From Pseudisothecium myosuroides (lineage: Eukaryota > Streptophyta > Bryopsida > Hypnales > Lembophyllaceae), in NCBI GenBank assembly GCA_951799445.1, contig OX637290.1, forward strand, positions 22,624,987-22,688,986: a stretch of DNA of 64,000 nt. The letters are read 5' to 3'. The notes below the pieces were generated by a model. It was given only the letters and a program-made list of their open reading frames with translations. It searched no databases and was not told the origin of the DNA. This document shows, piece after piece, positions 34,867-46,986 of the stretch. Within the stretch, counting starts at the first letter, position 1, and each line of letters starts with the position of its first letter. Both the position numbers and the translations under genes were made by a program.

Positions 34867-36988
34867 TCGCTTTAGGTGATAGAGCGTTAGGTGAATTATT
34901 GGCTTAGGATCTAGACTAGCTTTGTCAAAGCAAAATACACATACGGACAAAAGAGTGTATATCAATTATGAAGGTTTCACTGGGGATGATACCAATTGGC
35001 ATGGTTTGTGAAAAACACCATCGACTAAGTTTGTCAGTGCAAGCCTTGAATCCAATGTTTTTTTCCTTTCTTTCAAAATGTATGAAAAGCTTAGAATATG
35101 TTATGTGTTGCTTTGTTTTGTATGCATACTTTGACATTGTTCCTATCCTCCGGACTCTCTTGGGGAAGGTTCATGTCAAGACATTTGGGTTACATTCTTG
35201 TCTCTCCATTTAGAGCATTTGTTTTGGGAACCATGGACAATACTATGACAAGTGTATGGTGTTTTGAGAGGAGAATTGTGGTTGGTCTTTCCTATTTGCC
35301 TGTTACGGTGTTCTAATGTGTTGATCCATGAAAGCATCAAGGAAATAATGTAGTGTATATTGCAAGTCTTGAAGTTTGGGTATTGGTTGTAGCATTTGCA
35401 GCCTTATCAGCATGTTGCACATGAGTAGCTTGTATTGTGAGTTGTTTTTGTACTACTTGTGCATGTTTCCTTGGTGGTTGTTATAGATCATGTTGCCGAG
35501 GTTTTTGTGGTCAAGGATTTCAATTTTGAACTATAGAAGTGATCATGTTCAATGAAGAGTTTCTCATGAGTGGTGATGTTGGGTCTAGCAAATTTGTGAA
35601 GCTATCGAGGGAATAAGGAACTAAAGCTATGCATAGTGCAAATTTTCACCTACCAGCGTACGTTACACCATGTACATCTTTCTTTGTATTGTGAGGAGTA
35701 CAATGTTTGACTTCATTGTTCTTGGGACGGGTTTGCTTGAAATTGATTCAAGCTAGTTCATTTTCCTTGTTATATTTCTCCATCTTTTGCACCTTGTCCA
35801 TTTAGGTGGTCTTAATTATTTTGTAGTTAGGATTTTCTATGAATGTCTTCTTATGACTAAAGAAAGCCTTGCCATGGCCAATGATTATACATAGCCTTGT
35901 CATGTGATAATTGAATGCAAGTAAGTGATTTCAATTAAAAATTCTTTGTAATCACACCCTCGGCATCTTAAATTGTTAGGATCCTACTATAGGTGGGTGA
36001 CACTATGGTAATAGCAAAGGAATTTTCCATTGTACTTTCTAAGATTCAAGATTCATTGAGTATCATTTTAAATTTTGTTCAAATATCAATCTTGTATTTT
36101 TAGGATGTGGTATCAAGGATTGGCTATCATTGTAAATAAACTCAATTTGTTTTATGTAACATTGCTATTGTTATGACTTTTGTAGGAGAAAGTGAATAAA
36201 TTAGTAAATATACCAACAACAATCCAATTAATTTGAGTTTTTTCAAGAGGTACAATTAGAAATAGAGATTGGTGTCAAGTTTTATCACTTAATTATTTTA
36301 CACCCAAAACATCCTTTGCCAATGACCTGCAAATCAAATGCCAATGTCAAGCTGAATTTATCTTTTTTTATAATTGATATGTTTTTTGTTGCTATTGAAA
36401 TTTTAAGGAATTTTGATGGAAACAAATAAAATATTGTTATTGTCTTAAATAAAAAGTGAAAGAATTTTTTATGAAATTTTATATACAATAGAATAATCGG
36501 AAATTCTTAGTACACCAAAATAAATTTGAAGTTATTATTATAGCAAATCAAATTTATACATACTCTCTTTGGTGCAAATATGGTGCATGAGAAAACTATT
36601 GTATGCTAGTAGATTAGAATTTAGATAGGAAAGTTTTGTTTCTAAGATGATTCTTTCATCAATCTTGTTTAATTTCTAAATGCGGGATTTCTTTCAAGTT
36701 ATATTTGAAATCTATGATTCCATTCTTTTGACAATTTCTAACAATTTGCTTTTTATGTACAAAGGCTTTTAACTTTTGGTTCAATTTGAGCTATTTTCTT
36801 ATATTGTTAAGCATATATTAAGTTACTCAATTTTGTTTTTGTGCATAGTCCATCTTTTGATTTTAGAAGGTTGAGCACATGTTGCAAACAATTGTGGATA
36901 TGTTATATTATTTTAAGCACCAAGACTAGGTGGTTGTGGCAGCTAAGAAACATTATTTGACAAGACTACATCTAGAGCATTTTAAATT

Positions 36989-38814
36989 ATGGCAAAATTG
37001 GAGTTCATGGACAACCAACCTTCTTCATCAACAATGAGGCTATGTGAAGGTAATTTTCCTACCATTTCAAGCCATCTTTCTATTTTGCTCTAGCATTTTT
37101 ACTTTCATAAAGATATAATTGTGTGTCCTTACTTTCTTAAAGAATGTATGATTACCATCCAATGTGAAAGAATAGAGATGATTGTTAGTACATGAATGCC
37201 ACTACCTATGGGTATACTTGAATGTTGATATGATATTCTTCTTCTTGATAGCTAAAGAATCTTGATTGTATGAAATGAATGTGTGCAGATTTTGTTGCCA
37301 GTCTTGAGAGGAAGTTGGATACATACTCAAAAGATTTGGTGGCTTGTAACGAACGTGTGCAAATGATGCATGCACTAGCATTCAACAACAAGCAATGTCA
37401 ATATCTTGTTGGTAAACTCAAAGAGGTCATTGAAAGTTCGAGTGTGTTTCTAAAGACATCATGCGGTGTACTCCTTGGATCATATGCACCTATGGAATTG
37501 GAAAAACATCTTTTAAGCTTGAAGGTACTCCTTGTGTTGGCTATTGAAATTGAAAGATTCATGGAAGGATGTAGCCAAGATGCATGGGTACCAGTTGCAA
37601 TGACATTGACAAATGTGTTGGAGTTTGTTTCATCCATGGCATTTCATTTGGAATTGTGCCGAGTTGCCTTGTCTAGAAGAGGTGGAGCATTTGGAGGTCT
37701 AACCTTGGATCAAGTGGCAGACATGAGCAAGGATGTCAATGAAATTGTCAAAACGAAGGCTTCTATGGACAAAGAAGCTCTTTTGAAGAAAATTACATTG
37801 GCTTTGCCTGCATTGCATGGAGATGAGAAGGATTTGGCAAGTTATTTGCTTCAAAGACTTTTGAGGGTTGCCCCAATTCCAAGCATACCTTTACCAGAAC
37901 CCAAATGGGATTTCTCTCGATATTTGACTTTCTGGGGAAGTATCTCCAAAAAGGTGAACGAAGGGGTGTCCATTGGAAGAGGGGCTTCAGCTACTGTATT
38001 CAAAGCCAAGTGGTTGGGAATGGAAGTTGCAGTGAAAGTTTTCCATGGGAAAAATAATCCAGAGTTCAAAAAGGAAGTGGATATTCTTGCAGGATTGTGC
38101 CATCTCAATATCACATCCATGTTTTGTTACACTCAAGAGAGGCAAAAGTGTTCTATTTTCATGGAGTTGATGGATGGGGACCTCTCTACATTGATGCAAC
38201 AAAGACTCAAAATAAATCCTGATTCTCTTCCTTTCAATATTTGGGAAGCAGTTGACCTCATGCACCAAATAGCGGAAGGGGGAAAGTACCTTCATGAGCA
38301 AGGAATTGTGCATAGGGACTTGAAGTCGATGAACATTCTTGTCAAAAGTGTGAAGACACCAGGTATGGATTTGGAATATATACAAGCCAAGGTGACGGAT
38401 TTTAATGTATCTAAAATCAAGAAAAGCAGCACCACAAACGCAGAGCAAACAATGAATGTTGGAAGCAACAGATGGATGGCACCAGAGTTGATCAACTTCA
38501 AAGCACAGGCAATCAAATGATTGTTGGAACTAGCAAGCAATCAACACCAAAGCATCCTCATAAATGTGATATTTACAGCTTTGCAATGGTGTGCTTTGAA
38601 ATATTGACTGGAGAATTGCCTTTTGAGGACATTGACAATCCAAAGATGATGAAGGCAATGATATTGGAGGGTGATCGTCCAAAGCTCCCTGCCCAATGTC
38701 CTTTTCAACTGAGAGCTTTGATTGAAAAATGTTGGAGTGTAGAGCCAAAAAGTCGTCCAACTTTTGATGACATTTGTCGAGAGTTGAAGTATGTGAAGTT
38801 TGTACTAATGACAG
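36989..38814 (+). CDS. MLKL/DUF1221-like N-terminal domain plus Ser/Thr kinase, unit 2 (frameshifted)
   Basis: Exon 1 is 36989-37049 and exon 2 is 37289-38814, with the same architecture and splice phases as unit 1 and very high identity to it. Here the region of the unit 1 frameshift is intact (NPDSLPFNIWEAVDLMHQ). However, one T is missing near 38491 compared with units 1 and 3 (GAGTTGATCAAC against GAGTTGATTCAAC), just after MAPEL, and the frame ends at 38520. The remaining 100 codons, including CDIYSFAMVCFEILTGELPF, continue in another frame. The catalytic Lys, HRD and DFN motifs all precede the break. Confidence 0.8.
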
Positions 38815-39160
38815 GTTAGTATTTGGATTGTCAAGGCTTTGCATTCCTAAACAATGTTCTTGTCTTGTTTTTTAGAATAGTGCTTAGTTTGTAATCATTT
38901 GGTTGTAGGTTCTTGTTGTTGTTGACATGAATGCATGATGTCTTTGTCAAGTGTTATTAAAATTTTAATGTTTATTACTCAAATGTTGCATACTGTAGTG
39001 TATAAATTTATTGTTTGTTGTGAAATGACAAACATAATTTAAATATGCAACACAAAACGTTTAAGCCCGAATGGTTGTGCTTTTAGATTCCTTTGAAAGC
39101 TTTGCAATATGGAACCCTTGTAAAATTTTGAAAGTAACATCAATACTTTGGAAATTGCAG

Positions 39161-39177
39161 ATACCTCCGCATCGAAG
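39161..39177 (+). CDS. 17-nt linker microexon, unit 2
   Basis: Flanked by AAATTGCAG and GTATGC; reads DTSASK with the preceding G. Length and phase agree with unit 1. Confidence 0.55.
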
Positions 39178-39644
39178 GTATGCATGCAACTAGCGCCTTG
39201 GTGAAAATTTCAAGCTTTTATTGAAAATAGTTTGTGGATCTCAAAACTCATTTGATTTATTCAAACTTTGATTAAATAAGTTTTGTGTTCCAAATATACT
39301 TGAGATTTGGATTCAAGTTCATGCTAATTAAATCATAGATGCATCATTGGGCTTAGTACCTCGTGTTGGAAATTTATTATATATATATATATATATATCT
39401 ACTATGTAAATTGTAGACTTAAGACTCTTTCGAATGGAATGAGTAGAAAAAAAAAATTGACCTTACATTAAGGTTAAAGAACCAAATTGGAGGATATTCA
39501 CAAGATTGACAACCATTTTTAAAAAAAAATTTACCTTTATGAGGAGTCATGGGTAATTTGAGGGAATGATGGTAAGTATTTAGATGCATTGATGACTTGA
39601 ACAAGGCTGATGCACTTTAGTCTAATGGTGGTTTTACATTGCAG

Positions 39645-42600
39645 ACTTCTAGGGCAGTTAAGAGAAAGATGGACAAGTATGCAGATGCATTGGAGGATTC
39701 CAATAAGGCTAATGAGCTTGAACCTAATGATGCTTTGACATTAAAGAAGCGTCGGGATATGGATCCCATGATGGTCAAATATGTAGATGCATTGGAGGAC
39801 TTGAACAAGGCTGATGAACTTGAGCCTAATGATGCTTGGACATTAAAGAGTCGTGGGGAAGTTAAGAGAATGATGGGCAAGTATGCAGATGTATTGGAGG
39901 ACTTGAACAAGGCTAATGAACTTGAGCCTAATGATGCTTGGACCTTAAAGATTCGTGGGGAAGTTAAGATAATGATGGACAAGTATGCAGATGCATTGGA
40001 GGACTTGAACAAGGCTGATGAACTTGAGCCTAATGATGCTTGGACATTAAAGAGTCGTGGGGAAGTTAAGAGAATGATGGGCAACTATGCAGATGCGTTG
40101 GAGGACTTGACCAAGGCTGTTGAACTCAAGCCTAATAATGTATTCACTTTGAAGAGTTGTGGGGAAGTTAAGAGTACGATGGGCAAGTATGCAAATGCGT
40201 TGGAGGACTTGACCAAGGCTGATGAACTTGAGCCTAATGATGCTTGGACATTGAGTATACGTGGGGAAATTAAGAGAAGGATGGGCAAGTATGCAGATGC
40301 GTTGGAGGACTTGAACAAGGCTGTTGAACTCGAGCCTAATAATGTATTCACTTTGAGGAGTCGCGCGGATGTTAAGGGAGCGATGGGCATGTATGAAGAT
40401 GCGTTGGAGGACTTGAACAAGGCTAATGAACTTGGGCCTAATGATGCTTTGACATTGGATAGACATGGGGAAGTTAAGAGTATGATGGGCAAGTATGCAG
40501 ATGCGTTGGAGGACTTGAACAAGGCTTATGAACTTGAGCCTAATGATGCTTGGACATTGGGTAGACGTGGGGAAGTTAAGAGTATGATGGGCAAGTATGC
40601 AGATGCGTTGGAGGACTTGAACAAGGCTGATGAACTTGAGCCAAATGATGCTTTGACATTGAGTGAACGTGGGGAAGTTAAGAGAATGTTGGGCAAGTAT
40701 GTAGATGCATTGGAGGACTTGAACAAGGCTGTTGAACTCGAGCCTAATAATGTATTCACTTTGAGTAGACGTGGGGAAGTTAAGAGTACGATGGGCAAGT
40801 ATGCAAATGCGTTGGAGGACTTGAACAAGGCTTATGAACTTGAGCCTAATGATGCTTGGACATTGGGTAGACGTGGGGAAGTTAAGAGTATGATGGGCAA
40901 GTATGCAGATGCGTTGGAGGACTTGAACAAGGCTGATGAACTTGAGCCAAATGATGCTTTGACATTGAGTGAACGTGGGGAAGTTAAGAGAATGTTGGGC
41001 AAGTATGTAGATGCATTGGAGGACTTGAACAAGGCTGTTGAACTCGAGCCTAATAATGTATTCACTTTGAGGGGTCGCGTGGATGTTAAGAGAGTGATGG
41101 GCATGTATGAAGATGCGTTGGAGGATTTGAATAAGGCTGATGAACTTGAGCCTAATGATGCTTTGACATTGAGTAGACGTGGGGAAGTTAAGAGAAGGAT
41201 GGGCAAGTATGTAGATGCGTTGGAGGACTTGAACAAGGCTGTTGAACTCAAGCCTTATAATGTATTCACTTTGAGTAGACGTGGGGAAGTTAAGAGTACG
41301 ATGGGCAAGTATGCAAATGCGTTGGAGGACTTGAACAAGGCTTATGAACTTGAGCCTAATGATGCTTGGACATTGGGTAGACGTGGGGAAGTTAAGAGTA
41401 CGATGGGCAAGTATGCAGATGCGTTGGAGGACTTGAACAAGGCTGATGAACTTGAGCCAAATGATGCTTTGACATTGAGTGAACGTGGGGAAGTTAAGAG
41501 AATGTTGGGCAAGTATGTAGATGCATTGGAGGACTTGAACAAGGCTGATGAGCTTGAGCCTAATGATGCTTGGACATTAAAGATTCGTGGGGAAGTTAAG
41601 ATAATGATGGACAAGTATGCAGATGCATTGGGGGACTTGAACAAGGCTGATGAACTTGAGCCAAATGATGCTTTGACATTGAGTGAACGTGGGGAAGTTA
41701 AGAGAATGTTGGGCAAGTATGCAGATGCGTTGGAGGACTTGAACAAGGCTGTTGAACTCAAGCCTTATAATGTATTCACTTTGAGTAGACGTGGGGAAGT
41801 TAAGAGTACGATGGGCAAGTATGCAGATGCGTTGGAGGACTTGAACAAGGCTTATGAACTTGAGCCTAATGATGCTTTGACATTGAGTAGACGTGGGGAA
41901 GTTAAGAGTATGATGGGCAAGTATGCAGATGCGTTGGAGGACTTGAACAAGGCTAATGAACTTGAGCCAAATGATGCTTTGACATTGAGTGAATGTGGGG
42001 AAGTTAAGAGAATGATGGGCAAGTATGTAGATGCATTGGAGGACTTGAACAAGGCTGATGAGCTTGAGCCTAATGATGCTTGGACATTAAAGATTCGTGG
42101 GGAAGTTAAGATAATGATGGACAAGTATGCAGATGCATTGGGGGACTTGAACAAGGCTGATGAACTTGAGCCTAATGATGCTTTTACATTGAGTAGACGT
42201 GGGGAAGTTAAAAGAAGGATGGGCAAGTATGCAGATGCGTTGGAGGACTTGAACAAGGCTGATGAACTTCAACCTAATGATGCTTTGACATTGAGTAGAC
42301 GTGGGGAAGTTAAGAGAATGATGGACAAGTATGTAGATGCATTGGAGGACTTGAACAAGGCTAATGAACTTGAGCCTAATGATGCTTTGACATTGAGTAG
42401 AGGTGGGGAAGTTAAGAGAAGGATGGGCAAGTATGCAGATGCGTTGGAGGACTTGAACAAGGCTGATGAACTTGAGCCTAATGATGCTTGGACATTAAAG
42501 AGTCGTGGGGAAGTTAAGAGAATGATGGGCAAGTATGCAGATGCGTTGGAGGACTTGAACAAGGCTGATGAACTTGAGCCTAATGATGCTTGGACATTAA

Positions 42601-44374
42601 AGAGTCGTGGGGAAGTTAAGAGAATGATGGGCAAGTATGCAGATGCATTGGAGGACTTGATCAAGGCTAATGAACTTGAGCCTAATGATGCTTTGACATT
42701 GAGTAGACGTGGGGAAGTTATGAGTATGATGGGCAAGTATGCAGATGCAGTGGAGGACTTGAACAAGGCTGATGAACTTGAGCCTAATGATACTTTGACA
42801 TTGGATAGACGTGGGGAAGTTAAGAGCATGATGGGCAAGTATACAGATGCGTTGGAGGACTTGAACAAGGCTAATGAACTTGAGCCTAATGATACTTTGA
42901 CATTGGATAGACGTGGAGAAGTTAAGAGCATGATGGGCAAGTATACAGATGCGTTGGAGGACTTGAACAAGGCTAATGAACTTGAGCTTAATGATGCTTG
43001 GACATTAAAGAGTCGTGGGGAAGTTAAGAGAATGATGGGCAAGTATGCAGATGCGTTGGAGGACTTGAACAAGGCTGATGAACTTGAGCCTAATGATGCT
43101 TGGACATTGAGTAAACGTGGGGAAGTTAAGAGAATGGTGGGCAAGTATGTAGATGCATTGGAGGACTTGAACAAGGCTGATGAACTTGAGCCTAATGATG
43201 CTTGGACATTGAGTAAACGTGGGGAAGTTAAGAGAATGATGGGCAAGTATGTAGATGCATTGGAGGACTTGAACAAGGCTAATGAACTTGAACCTAATGA
43301 TGCTTTGACATTGAGTAGACGTGGGGAAGTTAAGAGACGGATGGGCAAGTATGCAGATGCGTTGGAGGACTTGAACAAGGCTAATGAACTTGAGCCTAAT
43401 GATGCTTTGACATTGATTAGACATGGGAAAGTGAAGAGTATGATGGGCAAGTATGTAGATGCATTGGAAGACTTGAACAAGGCTGATGAACTTGAGCCTA
43501 ATGATGCTTTGTTATTGGATAGACGTGGGGAAGTTAAGAGAAGGATGGGCAAGTATGCAGATGCATTGGAGGACTTGAACAAGGCTGATGAACTTGAGCC
43601 TAATGATGCTACGACATTGGGTAGACGTGGGGAAGTTAAGAGCATGATGGGCAAGTATGCAGATGCGTTGGAGGACCTGAACAAGGCTAATGAACTTGAG
43701 CCTAATGATGCTTTGTTATTGGATAGACGTGGGGAAGTTAAGAGAAGGATGGGCAAGTATGCAGATGCGTTGGAGGACTTGAACAAGGCTGATGAACTTG
43801 AGCCTAATGATGCTCGGACATTGAGTGGACATGGGGAAGTTAAGAGAATGATGGGCAAGTATGCAGATGCATTGGGGGACTTGAACAAGGCTGATGAACT
43901 TGAGCCTAATGATGCTTTGACATTGAGTAGACGTGGGGAAGTTAAGAGTATGATGGGCAAGTATGCAGATGCATTGGAGGACTTGAACAAGGCTGTTGAA
44001 CTCGAGCCTAATGGTGCTTTGACATTGAGTAGGCGTGGGGAAGTTAAGATTATGATGGGCAAGTATGTAGATGCATTGGAGGACTTGAACAAGGCTGATG
44101 AACTTGAACCTAATGATGCTTGGACATTGAGGATAGACGTGGGGAAGTTAAGAGAATGATGGGCAAGTATGCAGATGCATTGGAGGACTTGAACAAGGCT
44201 GATGAACTTGTGCCTAATGATGCTTTGACATTGAGTAGACATGATGAAGTTAAGGGATTAATGGACAAGTACGCAGATGCGTTGGAGGACTTGAACAAGG
44301 CTAATGAACTGAAGCCTAATGATTCTTGGACACTAAAGACTCGTGGAGAAGTGAAGAGAAGGATGGCTAGTTGA
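39645..44374 (+). CDS. TPR-array exon of the kinase-TPR gene, unit 2 (46 repeats, one late frameshift)
   Basis: An open frame of about 1500 codons made almost only of 34-residue TPR repeats, among the longer uninterrupted TPR arrays one would expect in a plant. Common repeat variants differ at positions just before the Gly8 residue (TLKSRG, TLSRRG, TLSERG) and after Ala27 (ADELEPND, AVELEPNN, AYELEPND). A 2-nt gain near 44129-44133 (ACATTGAGGATAGACG) ends the frame at 44159. The last two repeats continue in the next frame to KRRMAS at 44374, the end shared with unit 1. Blocks of 3 and 5 repeats are themselves repeated between 40520 and 41560. Confidence 0.85.
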
Positions 44375-44582
44375 GGACTTGAATAAGGTTGATGAACTTG
44401 AGCCTAATGGTGCATTCACTTCAAGGTATTACGGGGAAGTTATAGAATTGTGAGGCAAGTATACGTACATACTTAAAGGACATTAGCAAGGTTTATTATC
44501 TTGAGTGTAATGGCACTTTTAGTTTATTGAATGTAATTGTTTTTCTTCTAGTTCATTCAACAAACATTAAATGACCTTATTC
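44375..44582 (+). repeat. Decayed TPR repeat after the unit 2 stop
   Basis: Mirrors 19061-19190: GATGAACTTGAGCCTAATGG and GGGGAAGTTATAG persist after the stop. Confidence 0.55.
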
Positions 44583-45223
44583 TCAACCCCTAATGGACCA
44601 GCATGCATTTTTTGGCAACATAAGTTTTTTGGGTGTGACTAGGATTTCCAATTTTTGGGCTGAAATTTTAATAGGTGGGGACGAGGAATATCTTTCATTT
44701 GCATGAAATTTCATGACATTGGGAAATAGGAGTCAAAAATTGTAGCCTAATATGTTTGTTTTTTTCCAGAACTTGGCAATTTGGGTAGATCAGAAATAAT
44801 CACTTCTTTCAAAAACAAAAATTTGAAATTGGTTTTCTAGATTTCTGTATTTGTGGAAAGCTTTGAATCATTCCATTTCAATCAATGAGTCAAAAGTTGT
44901 GAGGAGTTTTAGATTGTTTATTATAACATTGCAATCATTAGGATTGGCATTTTTCAATTCCATAATTAAATTCTTAACACTTCTCTACTTCTTTCAACTT
45001 TCTATATTTTTCCTCTATGTTGTACAATTCCAAATGTAGTGAAATTTTTCAAGCATGTAGCCAACTTGATTTGAAGAATGAATCCAAAGGGTTTCCACCA
45101 TTTTAGAGATTGTTTCATATAAATGTGACCTTCTGAAGTGCAGATGCCCGTTTTTTCACAGGGCCAATAGAAACGGGATTTATCAATTCAAATGCTAATA
45201 TCTAATAATCTACATGGTGGAAA

Positions 45224-46819
45224 CATTACAAGAAAGAACAGTGTTCGATCCAACATGATCATCAACTTATATATGTTGGTTAGGACAATTGATTGGGACA
45301 TTTTGTTTTGAACAAAAATCAACACATATATGTTGATTTTATATCTTGATTCTGTCAAGTTTTTAAAAATATTATTATTATTCAATAATTTGCCACGTAA
45401 ATTGCCAAATCAACAAACCCTGCCACATAGGCAAGACTGCCACGTCAGTAGCCAACAAATTGGTACCAAATAATTAATTAAAGTTTCCAAAATAAATTTT
45501 GCACTTTGAAGTTTAACTTTAAAAAATTGAACACTATATTCAAAGTAATATAATATATATAGCAATTGAACTTTGAATGCCAAAATACACCATTATATTT
45601 CAATAAGTTCCATGCTTATTGCAGTTCATCTCTGAATGGTGCTTACCATGGTGAAAGAAGGGAAGAGAAGACAAGGTCTTTATACAAATGAAGTGGTAGG
45701 AGGTAGGATAATCCATATGGGACTTGTGAAGTGAGGATTAGTAGTTATAGTTAAATCAAAAGTTGGAATTGTGGTTAAAAAGTAGAAATTCAGACCTCAT
45801 TTAGGTAGCATTGAATACCTTTTTTCAAAAAAAATTGAACTTAGTTGATGTGTAAAATCAAACTAACTTTCATCTCCAAAAGTCCATTTGAGATTTTGAG
45901 CTTCCAATCAAAAGTTAAGGTCAAATTTTAGAGAGGGGTTGGAAGGGACTCATAGTTAAGTCAAAAGTTGAAATTGTGGTTAAAAAGTAGAATTTCAAAC
46001 CTCACTTAGGCAGTGTAGAATTATTTTTTTCAAAAAATATTGAACTAAGAAAAGTTGTAAAATAAAGCCATTATTTATCTCCAAAAATCCGTTTGAATTT
46101 TCAAGTCTCCAATAAAAAGTTATGCACAAATTGCAAAGAGGGGTTGGAAGAGACCTAAGTGAGGTTTGAAATTCTACTTTTTAACCACAATTTCAACTTT
46201 TGACTTAACTATGAGTCCCTTCCAACCCTTCTAAAGTTTGACCATAACTTTTGATTGGAAGCTCAAAATCTCAAACGAACTTTTCAAGATAAAAGTTAGT
46301 TTGATTTTACACATTAATTTAGTTCAATTTTTTTTGAAAAAAGGTATTCAACGCTGCCTAAATGAGGTCTAAAATTCTACTTTTTAACCACAATTCCAAC
46401 TTTTGACTTGAATATAACTACTAATCCTCACTTCACATATCCCATATGGATTGTCCTACTTCCTACCACTTCACTTGTATAAAGACCTTATCTTCTCTTC
46501 CCTTCTTTCACCTCGGTAAACACCATTCAGAGATGAATTGCAATATGAATTGAACTAATTGGAATATTTATTATTTGGCTTACTTTTAAATATTTATTTT
46601 CCGCCAATCTTACCCTACTACTACAATATGTCAGAAAATGAAAATGATGTTTAGAGGATTGCCAAATCAATTGAGCAAATTTTTTTTTTGGTCAAATCAA
46701 TAAAATTATCTTGATTGATATTTAGAAGAGTGCCAAATCAATTGAGCCCAATTTTTTTTTTTGTAATCAACATAAATGCCTTGATCTTTTGTTTATTAGG
46801 GCCCCCTTTTTTTGTAGTG
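45224..46819. mobile_element. CACTA-like nonautonomous element nested in the TTAA element
   Basis: Left end CATTACAAGAAAG, right end TTTTTTGTAGTG (reverse complement CACTACAAAAAA), flanked by AAA on both sides. The CACTACAAGAAA end and 3-bp target duplication are hallmarks of En/Spm (CACTA) elements. Unit 1 has the empty site GGTGGAAAATTCTG near 20024-20037. No transposase frame is present. Confidence 0.75.
45601..46560. repeat. Large foldback inside the CACTA-like element
   Basis: Arms of about 410 bp (45601-46010 and 46154-46560) are inverted copies, with a loop of about 140 bp that is itself a diverged copy of part of the arm. Matching examples are CTCTGAATGGTGCTTACC and its complement near 46515, and AAACCTCACTTAGG and CCTAAGTGAGGTTT. 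Confidence 0.8.
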
Positions 46820-46986
46820 AAAATTTTGAAATTCTTTGTACATCTGGTCAAACCATCACACTACAAGATCCTACGGTTAGATGTGTCCAAAAATGTTTGT
46901 TTTTTCCAAAATGTGGTACTTGCACTATAAATGACAGTTTTGGAGCGTTTTGGGTGAAAACATAGTCATGGAACTCTAGGGGTTAA

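Larger units (their letters stand above)
33546..36988 (+). other. Long leader/intron region of unit 2
   Basis: Counterpart of 9000-13114 without the unit 1 insert at 12452. It lacks 416 bp present in units 1 (11218-11633) and 3 (60367-60784), with the join at about 35881. It contains the plastid fragment at 34430-34529. No gene seen. Confidence 0.5.
44587..46982. mobile_element. TTAA-type element of unit 2, split by a CACTA-like element
   Basis: Ortholog of 19270-20189. Left end CCCCTAATGGACC (flank now TCAA), right end GGAACTCTAGGGG followed by TTAA at 46983-46986. Confidence 0.6.

Noticed and set aside
39379..39399. TA microsatellite in the unit 2 intron
   Set aside because: Simple slippage; it is shorter in unit 1 and has no evident role.
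42269..44242. 657-codon open frame on the minus strand across the unit 2 TPR array
   Set aside because: It is an antisense shadow: a 102-bp repeat without stops in one antisense frame stays open over all repeats. Its peptide (NASAYLPIILLTSPRLLNV) is the reverse strand of the TPR codons.
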